This document shows, piece by piece, positions 1-13,085 of a DNA stretch of 64,000 nucleotides. Position 1 is the first letter of the stretch, and every line of letters begins with the position of its first letter. The notes under the pieces were generated by a model that saw only the letters and a program-made list of their open reading frames with translations, had not been told where the DNA came from and searched no databases. Origin of the DNA: Luscinia megarhynchos. Its lineage: Eukaryota; Chordata; Aves; Passeriformes; Turdidae. The translations under genes were made by a program, and so were the position numbers. The stretch spans positions 21,955,820-22,019,819 of the forward strand of contig CM067569.1 of the NCBI GenBank assembly GCA_034336665.1. The letters are read 5' to 3'.

Positions 1-1390
1 TAGCCAGCTGTGAGTTGATGAGACAATTAATAGGAAGAAAATTATTAACATAGTTTCAGGGTGTCTAGAGGATGTACAGTATATAAAAGTTACTCCCAAA
101 TCACTAAATCCCTTTATTGCAATAAATGACTTTTTAATCTTGGATGGCACAAAAGAGAGGAGGAAAATGTTTTAATGGAGGTAGTAGAAAGTGGGAATAG
201 AATTAAAATGTCATAAAAGGCTGCCGTTTCACTTTTTACTTTATATCAGAAGTCATAAGAAAGGCAGATTGGCACTTTTATCTTCAACAGCTCTTACAGT
301 CAACCCTGTGCTGTACAGGACACTCACTGTGTAACCCCCTTCTTCCCAAATGACCTCTCATCTGGGTTCTAAATGACCTTGTCTGAACTTCAGGCATTTT
401 GAGGGCTATGTTGACACAATCTGGTGAAGGACTAACTCTAGATCTGTGGGCTGGCTGAGCTGAACTTTCAAGATGGATGTCTCTGAACAACAATTTCTTA
501 AAAGACTTAATTTTAAAGTTAATTTTAAGCTTGGGTTTTGCATTTGAAACAGAGCTGTCAATATGGTAAATCTGAGACATTCTGAATAATGATGCTACTT
601 AATGTAAGTAGAATTGTCATTCATAATTTTGTAGGATTTATATTTTCTTTTTTTCTTTTTTTTTAAACTTGCTTCAAGCAACTGAGTAGCAGAAAACATA
701 CCAAACTGATATTCTTTTTCCCCTTCCCACCATCTAATGTGGGGCTTCCAATTTTTTTTTTGTCTTTGACTACTCTGTTTATCTCCAAATATCTCCTGGC
801 TCTTTCACTTTAGTCCATGGTTAATGTTGATTGTAAATTTAGTTTTAATTATTGAGACCAGTAACACTTCCAGTTTAGTACTTCTAATAGGTGCTAGTAA
901 TTTTTTGAGTCCTCTGTGTCTTAGGGTCTAAAAAGCTAAGAATGAGTAGCATGCAGCTTTCTTTTGTTTTAAGTATTTGGATAGAAATATTACTGCTCTG
1001 TAAATAGAGTTCCTATAAAAGAATACTAAGAGAGAAGGTGGTTTTTCTCTTGATGGCCTACTTGTTTTTGGTTTTTTTTAATTAAAAAAGCTAGTATTTT
1101 CAAACTACTTTGGAATTAATTTTGCTAGATAATATTTTAAAATATTATAATCTATGAAAATGAAGAAGTGTTTTCTGCTTGTATACAAAGGTTTGTGATC
1201 CCAAGATACCTGTAAGCTTTCAGTGAAAGATTTGTTCTTTCATTTCCAGCCTTCATTGGTTCTAAGTAGATGTTTAAATTTCCAGTCAAAAGCCATGCTG
1301 TTGGTATCTAAATTGCCAGGCGTGTCTTCTCTGGCAGGTTTTCATCCTGTGCTTTGAAGTTCAGTTACCTTTGAGAAGTGGAAAGGCAGC
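1..1390. other. Noncoding AT-rich DNA, no gene seen
   Basis: No reading frame here resembles a known protein. The stretch holds pyrimidine-rich tracts at about 639-664 and 750-762, and a 20-bp perfect AT palindrome at 1129-1148. The 98-codon antisense frame at 284-580 has no recognisable domain and is treated as chance. Confidence 0.7.
1129..1148. repeat. Perfect 20-bp AT-only palindrome
   Basis: Bases 1129-1148 equal their own reverse complement, with the centre between 1138 and 1139. Only A and T are used, so in this AT-rich background the palindrome may be chance. It could form a small cruciform, but nothing around it suggests a function. Confidence 0.8.
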
Positions 1391-1395
1391 ACTGC

Positions 1396-1430
1396 CTCCA
1401 TTTTACAGATGGCAGAACTGAGTTGTGAGG
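1396..1430 (+). mobile_element. Possible MIR (CORE-SINE) remnant
   Basis: The segment starting at 1398 reads CCATTTTACAGATGG and continues into AGAACTGAG. This parallels the best-known part of the MIR SINE core region (CCATTTTACAGATG followed by GGAAACTGAG). The match covers only about 30 bases and the flanks are not clearly MIR, so chance similarity is possible. MIR copies are ancient and tRNA-derived; they are rare and heavily decayed in birds. Confidence 0.35.
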
Positions 1431-4400
1431 AGGCCTTGCTGATTAACTATACATGCCAAGTATTATTATCAGCTCTTCTTACCAGTTTGAATAAACCAGT
1501 TCTGCATGGGAGGATAAGTGATGGCTGACACCTGTCCACTTAGCCAATCTGAAGTGATCCTAAAGATAGTTTATTCTCTTGTGTTACTTGGCTGAACTTT
1601 TTATTATCTGATCGTGGATAGGTGGTGATACAGCAGAGACTAAAAATAAAGATGCATTATAGACTTAGAAAATGTTTTTGTTTCCTTTTGGTTAAATGGT
1701 ATATAATTATAGATATAACAAAGGTAACAGCAAAAGAGATGTGGACTAAGACTGTATCTTCTGTTGTTGATGGACTTTCTTCCTTCTCTAACAAAAAACT
1801 GAGAGATGATCAGAAGGATAAGTAGGAATACCAGATCTGGTCTCTCTAACAGAACTGAATTAATTTTGTCATGAAAATTCATATGCAGGACATAGAATTG
1901 GAGTTAGTTAAGTTACTGTCCTGTTTCATACCCAGTGCCTATAGGAAGATGTCATGAAGAGGCTGGAGAAAACATTCAGCTAGTGAAATTCTGCTTTGGG
2001 AGCATGTGTTTGTATGACAGTATTGTCACTGTTAAATTAGCTCTAGAAAGTGAAGATACAGGAATTTGACTACAGAAACACTGTATGTGTGTGCTCATAC
2101 CCTCTGGGTGATTGCCCTCCTGACTGCCAGCTGTCATACAGAATCTGAAACAGACAAAAATTTATTGGGTAGTATTTAGAAACATGTCAGTGGTAATGAC
2201 TGGATCTCTGATTTCAATTATCACCTACTAAATTTAGGCTAATGTAGTGCATTTGTAGACCTGTTGAATGCACTTGACATCATGTTTAAAATATTTGAAA
2301 CTGCACTGGTTTTTAATATCATATGTTGACCACTTTCTTGTTCCTACTCACATCTGGTGCATGGCAGCAGGCATCCCATGTGACCTATAAAAACTTCACT
2401 TGTGCTAGTTTGAGTTTCTTTTTCTGTTTCAGATTATGTTTCAGCAGAGAAGAAGACAGTAGTCTGAGACTACAATTACTTTAACGAAGCACTGCTCTGA
2501 GATATGTAATTCACCCTCCCCACCGTACAATCAGTGTGTAAACAGCATTTTAAGCTTTATTCCTACTGTTTGGCTTTAATTTTTCTTTGAATATCCTTGG
2601 CCACTTGGGTGTTCTTAAAACTATTTTAATAACAAATTACCTATAGTCACTATTTTTCTGTATCTGGGTGAGATTTCAGGTGGAATCTGATTATACACCA
2701 TTTCTTTTGTTATATTAGCAGAGATTAATGTTTCAATCCAAAGTACTGAGTTCTACTTTGCTTACTTTGCAAATGTTTTATATGCTATTATTTTAGAACT
2801 ATTGAGGAGGATTATTTAAAAACAAAAGTTTGTTTTTCCAAGTACTGCAATACTTCATTGGAGTGCTGCAAAACAGTCTTCTGTCTTCTGATCTTGTACT
2901 CTTTCCATATCCATCTTCCTCATACATATTTATTAAATGTATATGCTGATGTCTGCAACTCTGAACTTGCCTTCGAACTATTGAAATAGTGACTGTTGAA
3001 GTCATTTGTTTGATAGCACTCAGGAGTACTAATCATTGCAGATTTTAGTTTGTCTCCCTGTTTTTGTGAAAATAGTACGAGCTTTTAAAGTTATATCCAC
3101 ATCTGCATGCAACTGATAGAAAAAATAAAGTCGTCTCTAAATTTGCATAGGCTACTTTGAGTAAGTTCATTGTCTACATCTTGATAGCTGCATAAACAAA
3201 CCTGGGCAATTTTGTAAGAATAAATCTTTAAAGCAAGATCCTCCTGGTTATACTAATTGTGCATTGCTGTGGTTTCTTATTTCTGGGAGCATGTTTTTCA
3301 GTAGTATTCTCAGTGGTGGTTAGCAGGTTCTTTTCCTGCCTAGAGCTTCCAGACATCCTTTCGATGACTTCTTGTTAAATATCTCAAAGTTATTTTAAGC
3401 TGAAGTTATTATTGAAAAATCCTGAGCATGTTATCTCTGGAATACAAGACACAATAGCAGAAGCTTTCAAAATGGGTGTTGGAAACATTCCTATTGGGAG
3501 AGGAAAGAGATCTTGAAGATGGAATTTCAGTAAAGTTGAATGTAGGCCTTCTGGTGAAATGTGTGAAGATGTACAGCCTTACTGATGATCTGTCACTTGT
3601 GGAATTTCTAGAATTGTCTTGGATGGTAAGTTTCAGGAATAGTTTCATCTTATGTGTATTTTCAGTGGATTTTGTTTTGGTTTTGGTGTTGAAGTTGTCT
3701 ATGAGTCCTTAGAAATTCTCTGAGTCAAGCATGGATGCAGATGCATGGATGTATCCAGTAGTTGTAAGGGATCTACCTAGTGGCTTCATGGCGCTATCAA
3801 AGTTACCATTTAAAAGGAGCAATATTTACTATTCTCATTTAAGCTTGTCTGGTTTAAGCCTAAAACTCATAACTGATCACAAGTCACAAAAAATGCCTAT
3901 GTAACTTATTGCATCCAGCCTATATGTAATCTATGTTTATCTTCCTTTCATAGAGATGGTTTTCTTAGTGGAGGATCCATTTAATGTGAGTCTAATGTTG
4001 TTGCTATTTTTCCTTGGATGTTTGAAAAATGAAACCTAAGGCCTGAGAAGTTTCAACATATAAATTTCAATCATAAAGTAAAAACAGTCTTAATTTTTGA
4101 AGAGCTTGCAGAACTGGTTTTGCTCTGTTACATGTTTCTTCAGTAGTTTGAGATCTTCTGATGTATAGGTTCTGTCCTGTGCCATCATTTCTAACAGGTT
4201 TTGTTGTTCCTACCAGAGTACTGGGATACTGGAAGTGTGCAGGGTGGTTATTTCACTTGCTTGGTTTGATATGGTTTCATGATAGTGTATTGGTTTGCAA
4301 ATACAGGGAACTTCTTTGCTGCTCTACTTTGCTAACCTTTCTGATTGCTCTGCACTCAGTTCTTCTCAAATCACTCTTGTGCTGCCTGGCTGCTACCTTG

Positions 4401-5549
4401 GATGACCCTGTGATGGACAGTTGTGTTGGCTTCCACTTTATTTCCACAACTTCTTCTGTTCTGTGTGACTGCAAAAATGTTTCCTCTGCTTCCAGGTATC
4501 TTATCTCACATGATAATGTAGTGCCTACCAACCATATATTTCTACAGCACATGACTGTACTTCTGCCTTTTCTTTAATTCAATGGAACAGTTATTGCTTT
4601 CAGTATATCAGTGTGGAACATGTTATTCTTTATTGTTTGTCTGTTGTAGATGGTGCATCTGCTGTCTGCTTGCTGTGTCAGAAGAGTCATGCTTGGAAAC
4701 TACAGAGGGAAAATTCGCATGTTGCTATTCTGTCCTTGAAAGCTGATAGGTCTGATATAATAAAAGTGCATGTTATGGTCATGAACTTTAAACTAGGAGG
4801 CTTAGGAATTATATTGCATGAGCACAAAATTAAGTATGTGTTATATATCTGTAGAGGAGGAAGGTAAATACCATGGTATTTACTATATATAATTCATAAG
4901 CCCCATCAGAAATAAAAGTCTTAAAGTGTATTAAACTTAGTCCTTTTGTTAAGGGCTTTTTTCTGTTTTCTTCTTGTTGCTCATGAATCCTTCATTAACC
5001 ATCATAGTCCTATAAAGCAATTTCTGTGTAATAATCTGAGATCATTGTGGAGAATTGTAATCAGAATAAGAACAAATTTTTATTTAGTGGGCAAATAATA
5101 ATTAGTTGGCTGAGAAGAAAAAGGCAGTACACAATCTCATAAAAGCTGAAAAGAAGGGACAGAAGTAGAGGAGGTTGAATGCTTGTCTTTGTTATTGACA
5201 TGAGACTTACTTTCAGTTCATGATTTCCATCACACAGTGCTGTCCTGTTGAATGGTCTCAATGTCCTGGCATAGATGACATGAATTCTTGTTTTAAATGT
5301 GAACTAGTATTAATTTAGTTCACTGAAGAGGAAATAAGATTGCAACAAAGGAAGTTCATGTTTGGAAAGAGTAGAAAGTTGATACTAGCTTTGCACTTTG
5401 CTAACCCTTTGTGATGCTCTCATTGCATGACTCCTACAGGAGGGTGCTGGTGGGTCACGTGAAGATGAATGTCTTAGGAACTAAAACACCTTTTTCTGTC
5501 AAAGCTGGAGGATGGTTTTGTCTCTTCTTTTTCTTTAATAATTATTATT
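1431..5549. other. Noncoding AT-rich DNA, no gene seen
   Basis: The stretch contains chance-length open frames only. The longest is 4161-4577 on the plus strand (138 codons), rich in Leu, Cys, Phe and Ser as expected from T-rich DNA, with no recognisable domain. A donor-like G|GTAAGT lies at about 3625-3631 at the end of a short open frame, but no convincing acceptor or protein similarity accompanies it. I see no interspersed repeats. Confidence 0.65.
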
Positions 5550-5550
5550 T

Positions 5551-5697
5551 TAATTTTTTTTTCTTACTGTCCTCCTTCAGAAAAGGTCAAGAAAACTGCT
5601 GGCACTGACAGAAGATGAAAATATGATTTGTGCTGACATCATGTATAGTCCAAGCAAATCTGTTTTGTGAAAGATGGTTTTTATGGTGTTGAAATAA
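5551..5697 (+). other. Weak terminal-exon-like signature
   Basis: A pyrimidine-rich stretch (about 5551-5578) ends in an acceptor-like CAG at 5578-5580. It is followed by 29 open codons (5581-5667), a TGA at 5668-5670 and an AATAAA at 5692-5697. The encoded peptide begins KRSRKLLALTEDENM and does not match a family I recognise. The order acceptor, short frame, stop, polyadenylation signal is what a last exon looks like, but each element is common by chance in AT-rich DNA. It could also be noise or a lncRNA end. Confidence 0.13.
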
Positions 5698-7999
5698 AGA
5701 ATCAGTGAGTCGTTCTTGAAGGAATATTTGTTCAGACTTTTCTTGCCTCTATTACCACTGCCCCACCCCTGCTTTTCCTCTTCTGCTTTGTCTTTGGGGA
5801 TCTTCATATTGATGCTAGCTACAAATGTTGTTAAACAAATTTTCTTCTGTCCTTAAGCATAGCTGCTTCATGTGGGTTGATGTAATGCAAGAATAATCTC
5901 TGCTGTGAGGCTAGGGGCCATGCCCAGCTATGGCAGTGTTGATACTGATTTTCTGGCTCCCACAACATTTCATTGCAAATTCTGTTAAGAGGTAGTAAGT
6001 TTTCTTTGCTGAGAAGCTGTAGCAGCAGCATCTACTAAGTTGGGTGGGTGTACTTAAAAGTTGGGTTGTTTTCAAACAGTATTCTGTTTGTGGACATCTG
6101 ACTTAGTTAAACTGAACTTTGACTATAAAACACTGTGGATGTGACTAGTCACAGTATTTGTTGAGATGATGGTATCTGCAGCAGCAGAGAAGAAAGCAGA
6201 TGAATAAAATACAGGCAATATTCCAACTTTGAATTGGTTAACAAGAAACCTAACTGGATAAATTAGGTAGATTACACTAGTTTTACAGATAATTCTGGGC
6301 AGTAAGGCTGAAAAGGAGGTGAGATTAGTTATGAGAGTGGCTGGAAAGATGTGATGACTTAGTGTAAGTCTTAGACTGTCACTTCAGCAAAATTCTCAGT
6401 CCAAAATCCATTATCTTGGCTGAGACACTGGGGGAGCTGGGACACTGAGCATCTGTTGGCTTCTAGGGATACAAATGATTCCAGAGAGAGGGATGTAAAC
6501 CTTGAAAAACCCTTTCCTTTGAAGTTAGGTAAAATATGGACTTTTATGACTGTTTATTTAAGTTCTTTCAATTTGTTGTAATTCGGAACTCCAAGGAAAC
6601 ACAAAATACACAGAACCAATTGTGGTGATATCTAAATTGGCACTTAATAAATGCTGCTTGATCCTTCCATAGTGGGTAATAGTTAGCCAACTGTATTCTG
6701 CCTGGTGTCTGAGGACCCAGTGCATCCTTTTTAACTCAAAGAAAAGTAGCATAAAAATAGCTGTTTATATAGCACATCTGTGCTAAAAACCCCTCAAACC
6801 AGTGGTACAACCATTGTGCCAACAGTACAAAGCTGACTGATGACTTCCAAATGACCAATCCTTTGTTTTTTGATTTTTTGTTTCCCTGTTGTGTAGATTG
6901 GACCTTTAATATAAAATAAGTATTTAAACATTTTTTTTTCTTATATACCCTTCTGAATATACCATGTGTGCATTTTCCTTTCCAGCTAGTGCTGTTGTGT
7001 GGAGGAGGGGCAAGGTTTGCAGTGGCACACAGCCTTTTCAGAAAATAGTTTGAAGATGGGGAGTTCTGTGAAGTGTTTCCCATGATTTTGTATGAAGTAT
7101 TTATCCACTAAGGAATGTGCAGCTGTCCTCTCAAAACAAAATCTGGAGCCTCACTGGTATGTGGAAGTGTTGCCCCTGAGCAAGGCTGGGGCTTCTTGCT
7201 CATGGTGAATTCTGAGCTTGTTCTGTGCAGTGCATCGAATCTCTTGCCCTACCTTTGCCATGAGTCAGTGCTTCTCAGGGAATTCAGAGTTAATATGTCT
7301 TATTTCTATACAAAGCAAGTGCTGTCCTGTGATTTGGAGTCCTATCCCTTATTTCCCCTCACTTTGAGCAGTGGTATGCTATACCTTACTTTGTAATCCT
7401 TAAAACGTTGTTGTGATTGATTTTTATTTAATATGTGTTAGGCCTCAACCTTTCCCCAGTTTCCTTTTAACCTTGTCAGATTTCTCTCTGGTATTTCTCC
7501 TTCTTCTATTTTGAAACCATTAAACTCTTGTAATATAAATTGATTTACACCTCAGCTTTGGTAAGTATTTTTGAGAAACATGGAGAAACTGATGCATGCA
7601 GAAAATGTTGGACATTTGGGGTCTGGGAGGGAGACCCTGAATGTTCTGGGCAGAGCTTTGAAGATGGAGTCCTTGCAAACTTTCAGTCATCTTGTAAGTT
7701 ATTCAACATAATGTGTATAAAGACTTCAGCAAAGTTGGTAAGGGTTCTTTCATTATTTATAGAAAACATTTACTGGCATAGCAGTACTAATTATCTATAC
7801 AGTATGTATCTATGTATACTGTGATGTAGACTGTCATGTGCCCTGAAAAGATGGCTGTTTTTTTCTCCAGTTAAGTGAAAGTCATATAGCATGCACTTAA
7901 CCATGTTCTTAATTGTTTTGTAATACAGGAGTGGAATTAATGTCCTCATGTGCTGAGTCAAGATCAGTGGATTCCTGTACTCATGTTTCATGCAGTTAA
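5698..7999. other. Noncoding AT-rich DNA, no gene seen
   Basis: Open frames here (for example antisense 6736-7083 and plus 7115-7396) are short, without recognisable motifs, and overlap one another on both strands as random frames do. No interspersed repeat or strong motif cluster was noticed. Confidence 0.65.
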
Positions 8000-8215
8000 C
8001 TCTCTACCGATGTTCTTTCTGTTAATAGTGATCAAGTCATAAAGCAATTATACTCCCACAAGCTGTCCTTTAATAACCTTTGTCATTTGTCAAAGTGCAT
8101 TAGGGCCTTGCATATTTTTACAGAGAAGCTACTGGTCTTTATGAAGTAATAGTGTGTTCCGATGTGCCAGCTCATCTTCCTTGCCAAATTGCTGTTGGTT
8201 CAGAGGGGAGCTCAC
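8000..8215. promoter_or_regulatory. Candidate conserved noncoding element
   Basis: This is non-repetitive, mixed-complexity sequence without an open frame. An inverted pair CTTTG (8078-8082) and CAAAG (8091-8095), each the core of a TCF/LEF-type site, lies 8 bases apart. A homeodomain-like CAATTA is at 8045-8050. The texture stands out from the plainer flanks, but the assignment as a regulatory element is inference and evolutionary constraint cannot be seen in one sequence. Confidence 0.25.
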
Positions 8216-11200
8216 TTCAGCTTTAAGAAATATCTTCTACCTCTTTCTCTTAGACCAAAAGATTTTCAAACAAGATTAAAATCTTAGTTAGCAGCAGTCA
8301 GCAAACAATGCTTATTTGAACAAACTCAGCCTTCCAGTCTGGCAAAGCTTAGATTTTAAGCTTTTCAATGATCTTTGGATATGAATGTAACTTGTATTAA
8401 ATTAGAAAAGGTATGATGATCTTCATATGCTAAACTGTGACAGTCTTTTCATAAGCATGTGTTTATGATCCTACACCTGTGTGAGTATTTTGGGACTTAC
8501 AACACTGCTGTTTATACTACAAAGGTGTAACTCAGTGTGATCTTGTCTTCTCCACTTATTTTGTTTCTTAAGTAAATGCTATAGCTGCAAGCAGTCAAGG
8601 TGTATTCCTCCTTGTAATCTGCCAGCATGGAAGTAGATATTTGGGGTTGGCATGTTCGATATTTTGTGAACAGTCTAGTGTTAAGGATTTAAAGGTATGA
8701 TAAGTCTATTGCAGTTGCAGTAATTTAAGCATATAAATTTCCCTTCAGTCCTGACAACCTCTCCATCAGGTAGAGAGCTCTGATGCTTAGAGTACATATT
8801 GCATCTCTAGTTCAGGGATTGCTTTCTCCTAGGTAAAGAATGTTGAAGCCTGGTGGATCCCTGTTTCTTTGTAGACATGCATACACTCCAATATTCAGTT
8901 CTTGGGTACATATGGAGACAGATAAAATATGTAGAAGCCAGTCAGACTTGCTTTGCTGACCTCTGACTGGAGCTGGGATTTATCATTATGTACAGTTTGT
9001 AGCAAAAGTAGGCTGTGACCTTTTGAAATATGCAAATATATTTTACCATTGTTACTATTTAGAAAGCAAAGCTTTGGCTCTGTATTCCACATTTCTAGCT
9101 GTTCTGACAGAGTTAAATTAGAGACTCTATCTTCATAATGAACAATATAATTTTCAAGAAAAGCATTTAAATTAGCACATAAGCAGCCATTACAAAAAGT
9201 TAACTTTGACAAAAATCTTTTGCATTGTAGTCTCTGATATCTTCTTTGAAGAAAACATTATTTCTTTCAAAAATATTTTTTAAAATTATTTTTAATTGCT
9301 TATCCCACCTGTGCTACTTTATTATTGACACAAACTGGGTAAGCTCTCCATTGGAGAGGTTTCATTGCAATATTGATGCTGTTTCTATTACATGTGTTCT
9401 CCCTCTGTTGCTTGTGTGAATATGCACATGCAGATATATGCACATAGAGCATTCTGATTCATATAGGTATTCTAATGGAATTCTGTCTCATTGTTGAGCT
9501 GATAGTCTTGATCTTGTGTGTAGCTTTTATTTTTATTTTACAAATACCCATCTGGCCGCTAAAAACCAAGTATTTGTTGATGGATTAGAAAGGTTCAAGG
9601 TTCTTGAAGTTTGTGCGTCCTATGAAAAAGACAGGTCAATTTTTTCTCTCTGGGCATCTGTCTCTCATAAGCTCATAAATTGTTCTTGAGGCTACATAGA
9701 AAAAATACTGAAGGCAACATCATATTTAAGAGTTTAAATGTGCTGATTGGAGTGTCTCAGAGTCTAACCTCAGGCAAAAGGTCTTGTGTTCAGTCTTTTT
9801 GACTGATGTAGAGTGGTCCACTGTTAATAATTTAGTGTTGGGACCTACTAAATGAAAAATAGAAGACTCATAGCATCAGTATCATGGTTGATTTTTCGTA
9901 GAAAATATGAAATAGTTGTATTTTGATGTATGTTTCCATTCTTTACACACTTAACTGTTCTTTAATGTAGCCACTGCATCTGATTTTTTTCTTAATGAGC
10001 AATGTTTTTATATCTACAGAACACAGAGTTTGCCCTGCAGGACCTTATGTTCATTTTTAGTTTGCTCTATTTGTATAGTAAATAAAAAATGAGTAGCATT
10101 GCCATTAGCCATTTTATATGCATTACTCCTGACCATGCTTGTGAGTAATCTGCTGAAGAATGTGCACATTCTCAGTGTGTAGCAAAATGGGGCCTGTAAT
10201 AATTTCATTTTTTAAATTTACCTAAAATGCATGGCAACAGAAGGACCCTTTGTTTAAGCAAGGATTTTGATGGCTGTGTAAATCAACATACTGTAGGTTT
10301 AGGTCCAGTCTTTGTCAGATGTGAACATGTTGTACTTCAGTCTCCCATTTTAGTAGCTATAAGAGGTGAAATGCAGGATGGTTCATCTCTAGATTGTCTC
10401 CTGGAGTTCTAACACTTGTTTGCTTTAAAAAAGGATCAATATTTTGCATTTTAGAATTTCAGAGTTCAATTTTGGCCAAGATGTGTGGGGTAAACATTTC
10501 TTGTGTAACTTGAAGGATTGTTCAGCAAGAATTGTTTTCTTAGCAAAATCTGACATCAAATGTGCACACAAGAAGTTTTGAAAACTTATTTTTATTCTTT
10601 GGAAATAGATGTATTTTCTGAAATAGTGTATAGTTCTTATGGATTTTAAAGATAAACACATTCTTCTGAGGGTGAATATATATATATAGTCAGTAGTTGG
10701 CTGAAGATTTTAATTTTTTTTCAGAGAATGTGGATATCAGAGAGTTGGACAGCTGCTATAGGATGTGTAGCTCATTCAAAGTTCTAAGAGTGCAGAAGCA
10801 GTAGTTAGGAAATGACCTTTTCTTTTATTGAGTGCTATGGTACTGTTTAAAACTTGTCTGGGTTGACTTTCTGTATTGTTTTTCTTCATTATGTTTCCCA
10901 GTAAGTACAGATACAACCTTGATGGAACCATGATATTTTATAAACTATTTAAGGAAGGTAGACTCTTTAGAAACTAATATAATTATTCAACTGTACAACT
11001 TAATATCCAGCCTATATATGGAATATATAATTAGAATAACACTGAAGGTCAGATTTTAAGTGCTTGTGTTCTGGATCCATTAAAAAAAAAGATAGAATCA
11101 AAACAGGTATTAAACTCTTAAGCATTTACTGTATCTTTGGAAATAGAATGAACTTTGGTAGCAGCTATTGTCTTGCACGCATTTCATGTTCACTAAAATA

Positions 11201-13017
11201 AAGATTCATAAAAAGTGAGCATTTAAAACTCTTCTTAAGCTTCCTCAGGTCGTGTCAACATAGTTTTCCTGTACTAGTCTGAAATTGATGCTCAGAGGAG
11301 AAGGGAGGGATAATTGGGCAGTGTGGCTTTGAAAACACTGGTTTTGTCCCTGTTGAAGGGGTGGTATTTTTTAATTCCCTCAGAAATGTCACTGTCTTTC
11401 CCTGTTTTACTCTGACCATCTGAGCTCTATTCAGTTTTTTTGTTGCTGTCCACTCCTGGTTTTTTTTCCCTAGCTGCAGCTCATATGCTTTCATATACCT
11501 CTCATTAAAATATAGTAAAAAATTATTTATTCTAAATGAGATACCTGTAAATCAGTAAACACCATTTTCCACGTGTCAGCGTACCAGCTTTTCTCTTTAA
11601 ACAGAAAGGTTTGTGTTGTGGTTTGGTAGGGGAAATAGAGGAGAAGGGGATTATCTTTCCTTACAATTGAAGATAATTAGGTTGTTTTAGTTAGTTAGGT
11701 TATCACATTAGCTATTAAAAAGCACATCAGTAAAGTGCACATTGCACTTTCCCTGTCTCTTCATTTCCTTAGGTGATAACAGGAAAAAAAATGTGTGGAA
11801 CAGGACTCTCATTTTATTTTGAACTTAATACTCTGAAATTGAGCATGGTTATCAGGAGTTTCAATATGGGAGGTAAGGAGGTAATGAGATGAATTTCTTG
11901 TCCTGAATTTGGAGATTGTTTTTGTATGCATAAATGTGAATTTCCTTAAGGTATGCAAGAATGTTTAATCTTTGTTATTGTGGTGTATCAAGCATACTGT
12001 AAAATCAGAGAAACTTACCCTGTTATTTTGCAAACTGAGATGTCTCAGGCATGTTTGTGCTGCTTGCCTGACATGCGAAGAGCAGGTAGCTTCTTTAACA
12101 TCTAGGCTGAAGAGGGAAAAGAGGATACCAGGTTCCAGTCTTGGCTTACTATGGAGTCTTCTGGGAGAAGTCTACATAAGGAACCCATCATAATCAATAC
12201 TTCCTATTAATTACAGTAACTGGTGTCACAAATCTGTTCGAACAAAGAAGTCAAATGTGTAAGAAATCATGGAGTATCAAGATACTGATTTTTATCCCAA
12301 TGATGTTTTCTGACTGTTCCATGTGTTGCTCTTTGTATTATGCTTACAAATTGAAAAGAAAAAACTTTCTCTATAATGTACAAAAATTTGTAATCTAGGT
12401 AGGACTTACAAGTCCCATTCTCTCAAATGGAAGCATAGAAGTTAATCCCTGTTCAAGGATACAACAAACTCTGCATCTCCATTCCCATTTTTAACTTCTT
12501 TTTTCATTCCAGTCAGTGAAGAGAAAAGAATATTGGTTGCTGGAAAAGACTTTATCTGCCTGTACCTTAAAGATAGATCCTAAAATCCGTTATAATTTCT
12601 TTTTTATTTGCTTCTTTTCTTTTCCTTTTCTGCTCACTTTCCCCAAAAGATTGGCCCAGTATTTCTGAATGTTAAGGGAAGTGATTATCCCTTTTTCTAA
12701 AGCACGGCACTTGGAAAAGCAGGAGTGTAACTATTACTTGACATTCATGCTGAGCATGTACCTCCTTGGTTTCATGGAAGTGCTTTTTTTCATGGAGCCT
12801 AAAATGAACTTGGTGAAGGCTAATTGTACTTCATTGATAGACCCTTTACTTTGCTACCAGCTCGCATTACTCCCTTTTAATTTTATTATTTTTTTATGGT
12901 TTGACTCTAAAAAAAAAAAAAATCTGATGGTTGAGTGAGCACAGACAAACTGTGTAGTAGTAGCCATAAGGTTTATTAGACAAAGTGATGAATAAGAAAA
13001 TATGGATGTTGAGTACA
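8216..13017. other. Noncoding AT-rich DNA, no gene seen
   Basis: The stretch holds a short TA microsatellite (about 10676-10688), an acceptor-like pyrimidine tract ending in CAG at 10722-10724 that is followed by only 20 open codons, and a 14-base A run at 12909-12922. No reading frame resembles a known protein and no interspersed repeat was recognised. Confidence 0.65.
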
Positions 13018-13085
13018 TTACTTACCTCCTCTTTGCCCTATACTTGCATCTGTAAAATAGAGGCTGAAATACTAAACCACACCAA
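13018..13085 (-). mobile_element. Probable MIR (CORE-SINE) remnant
   Basis: Read on the minus strand this parallels the MIR core. On the plus strand, CATCTGTAAAAT (13048-13059) is the reverse complement of the MIR ATTTTACAGATG block. The preceding bases, ACTTACCTCCTCTTTGCCC, follow the antisense MIR order (ACTTAACCTCTCTGTGCC) with only a few changes and small gaps. The similarity runs for roughly 55-60 bases, longer than the candidate near 1.4 kb. If real, this is an ancient amniote SINE fragment surviving in a bird-like genome. Confidence 0.5.

Noticed and set aside
3476..3631. Open frame ending at a GTAAGT donor-like site
   Set aside because: The donor motif is good but the upstream acceptor is weak and the peptide is unrecognised. 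Such pairs are common in introns.
4161..4577. 138-codon plus-strand open frame
   Set aside because: Roughly half such a frame is expected by chance in 64 kb of this composition on six frames. Residues reflect T-rich DNA, and no domain or splice context is recognisable.
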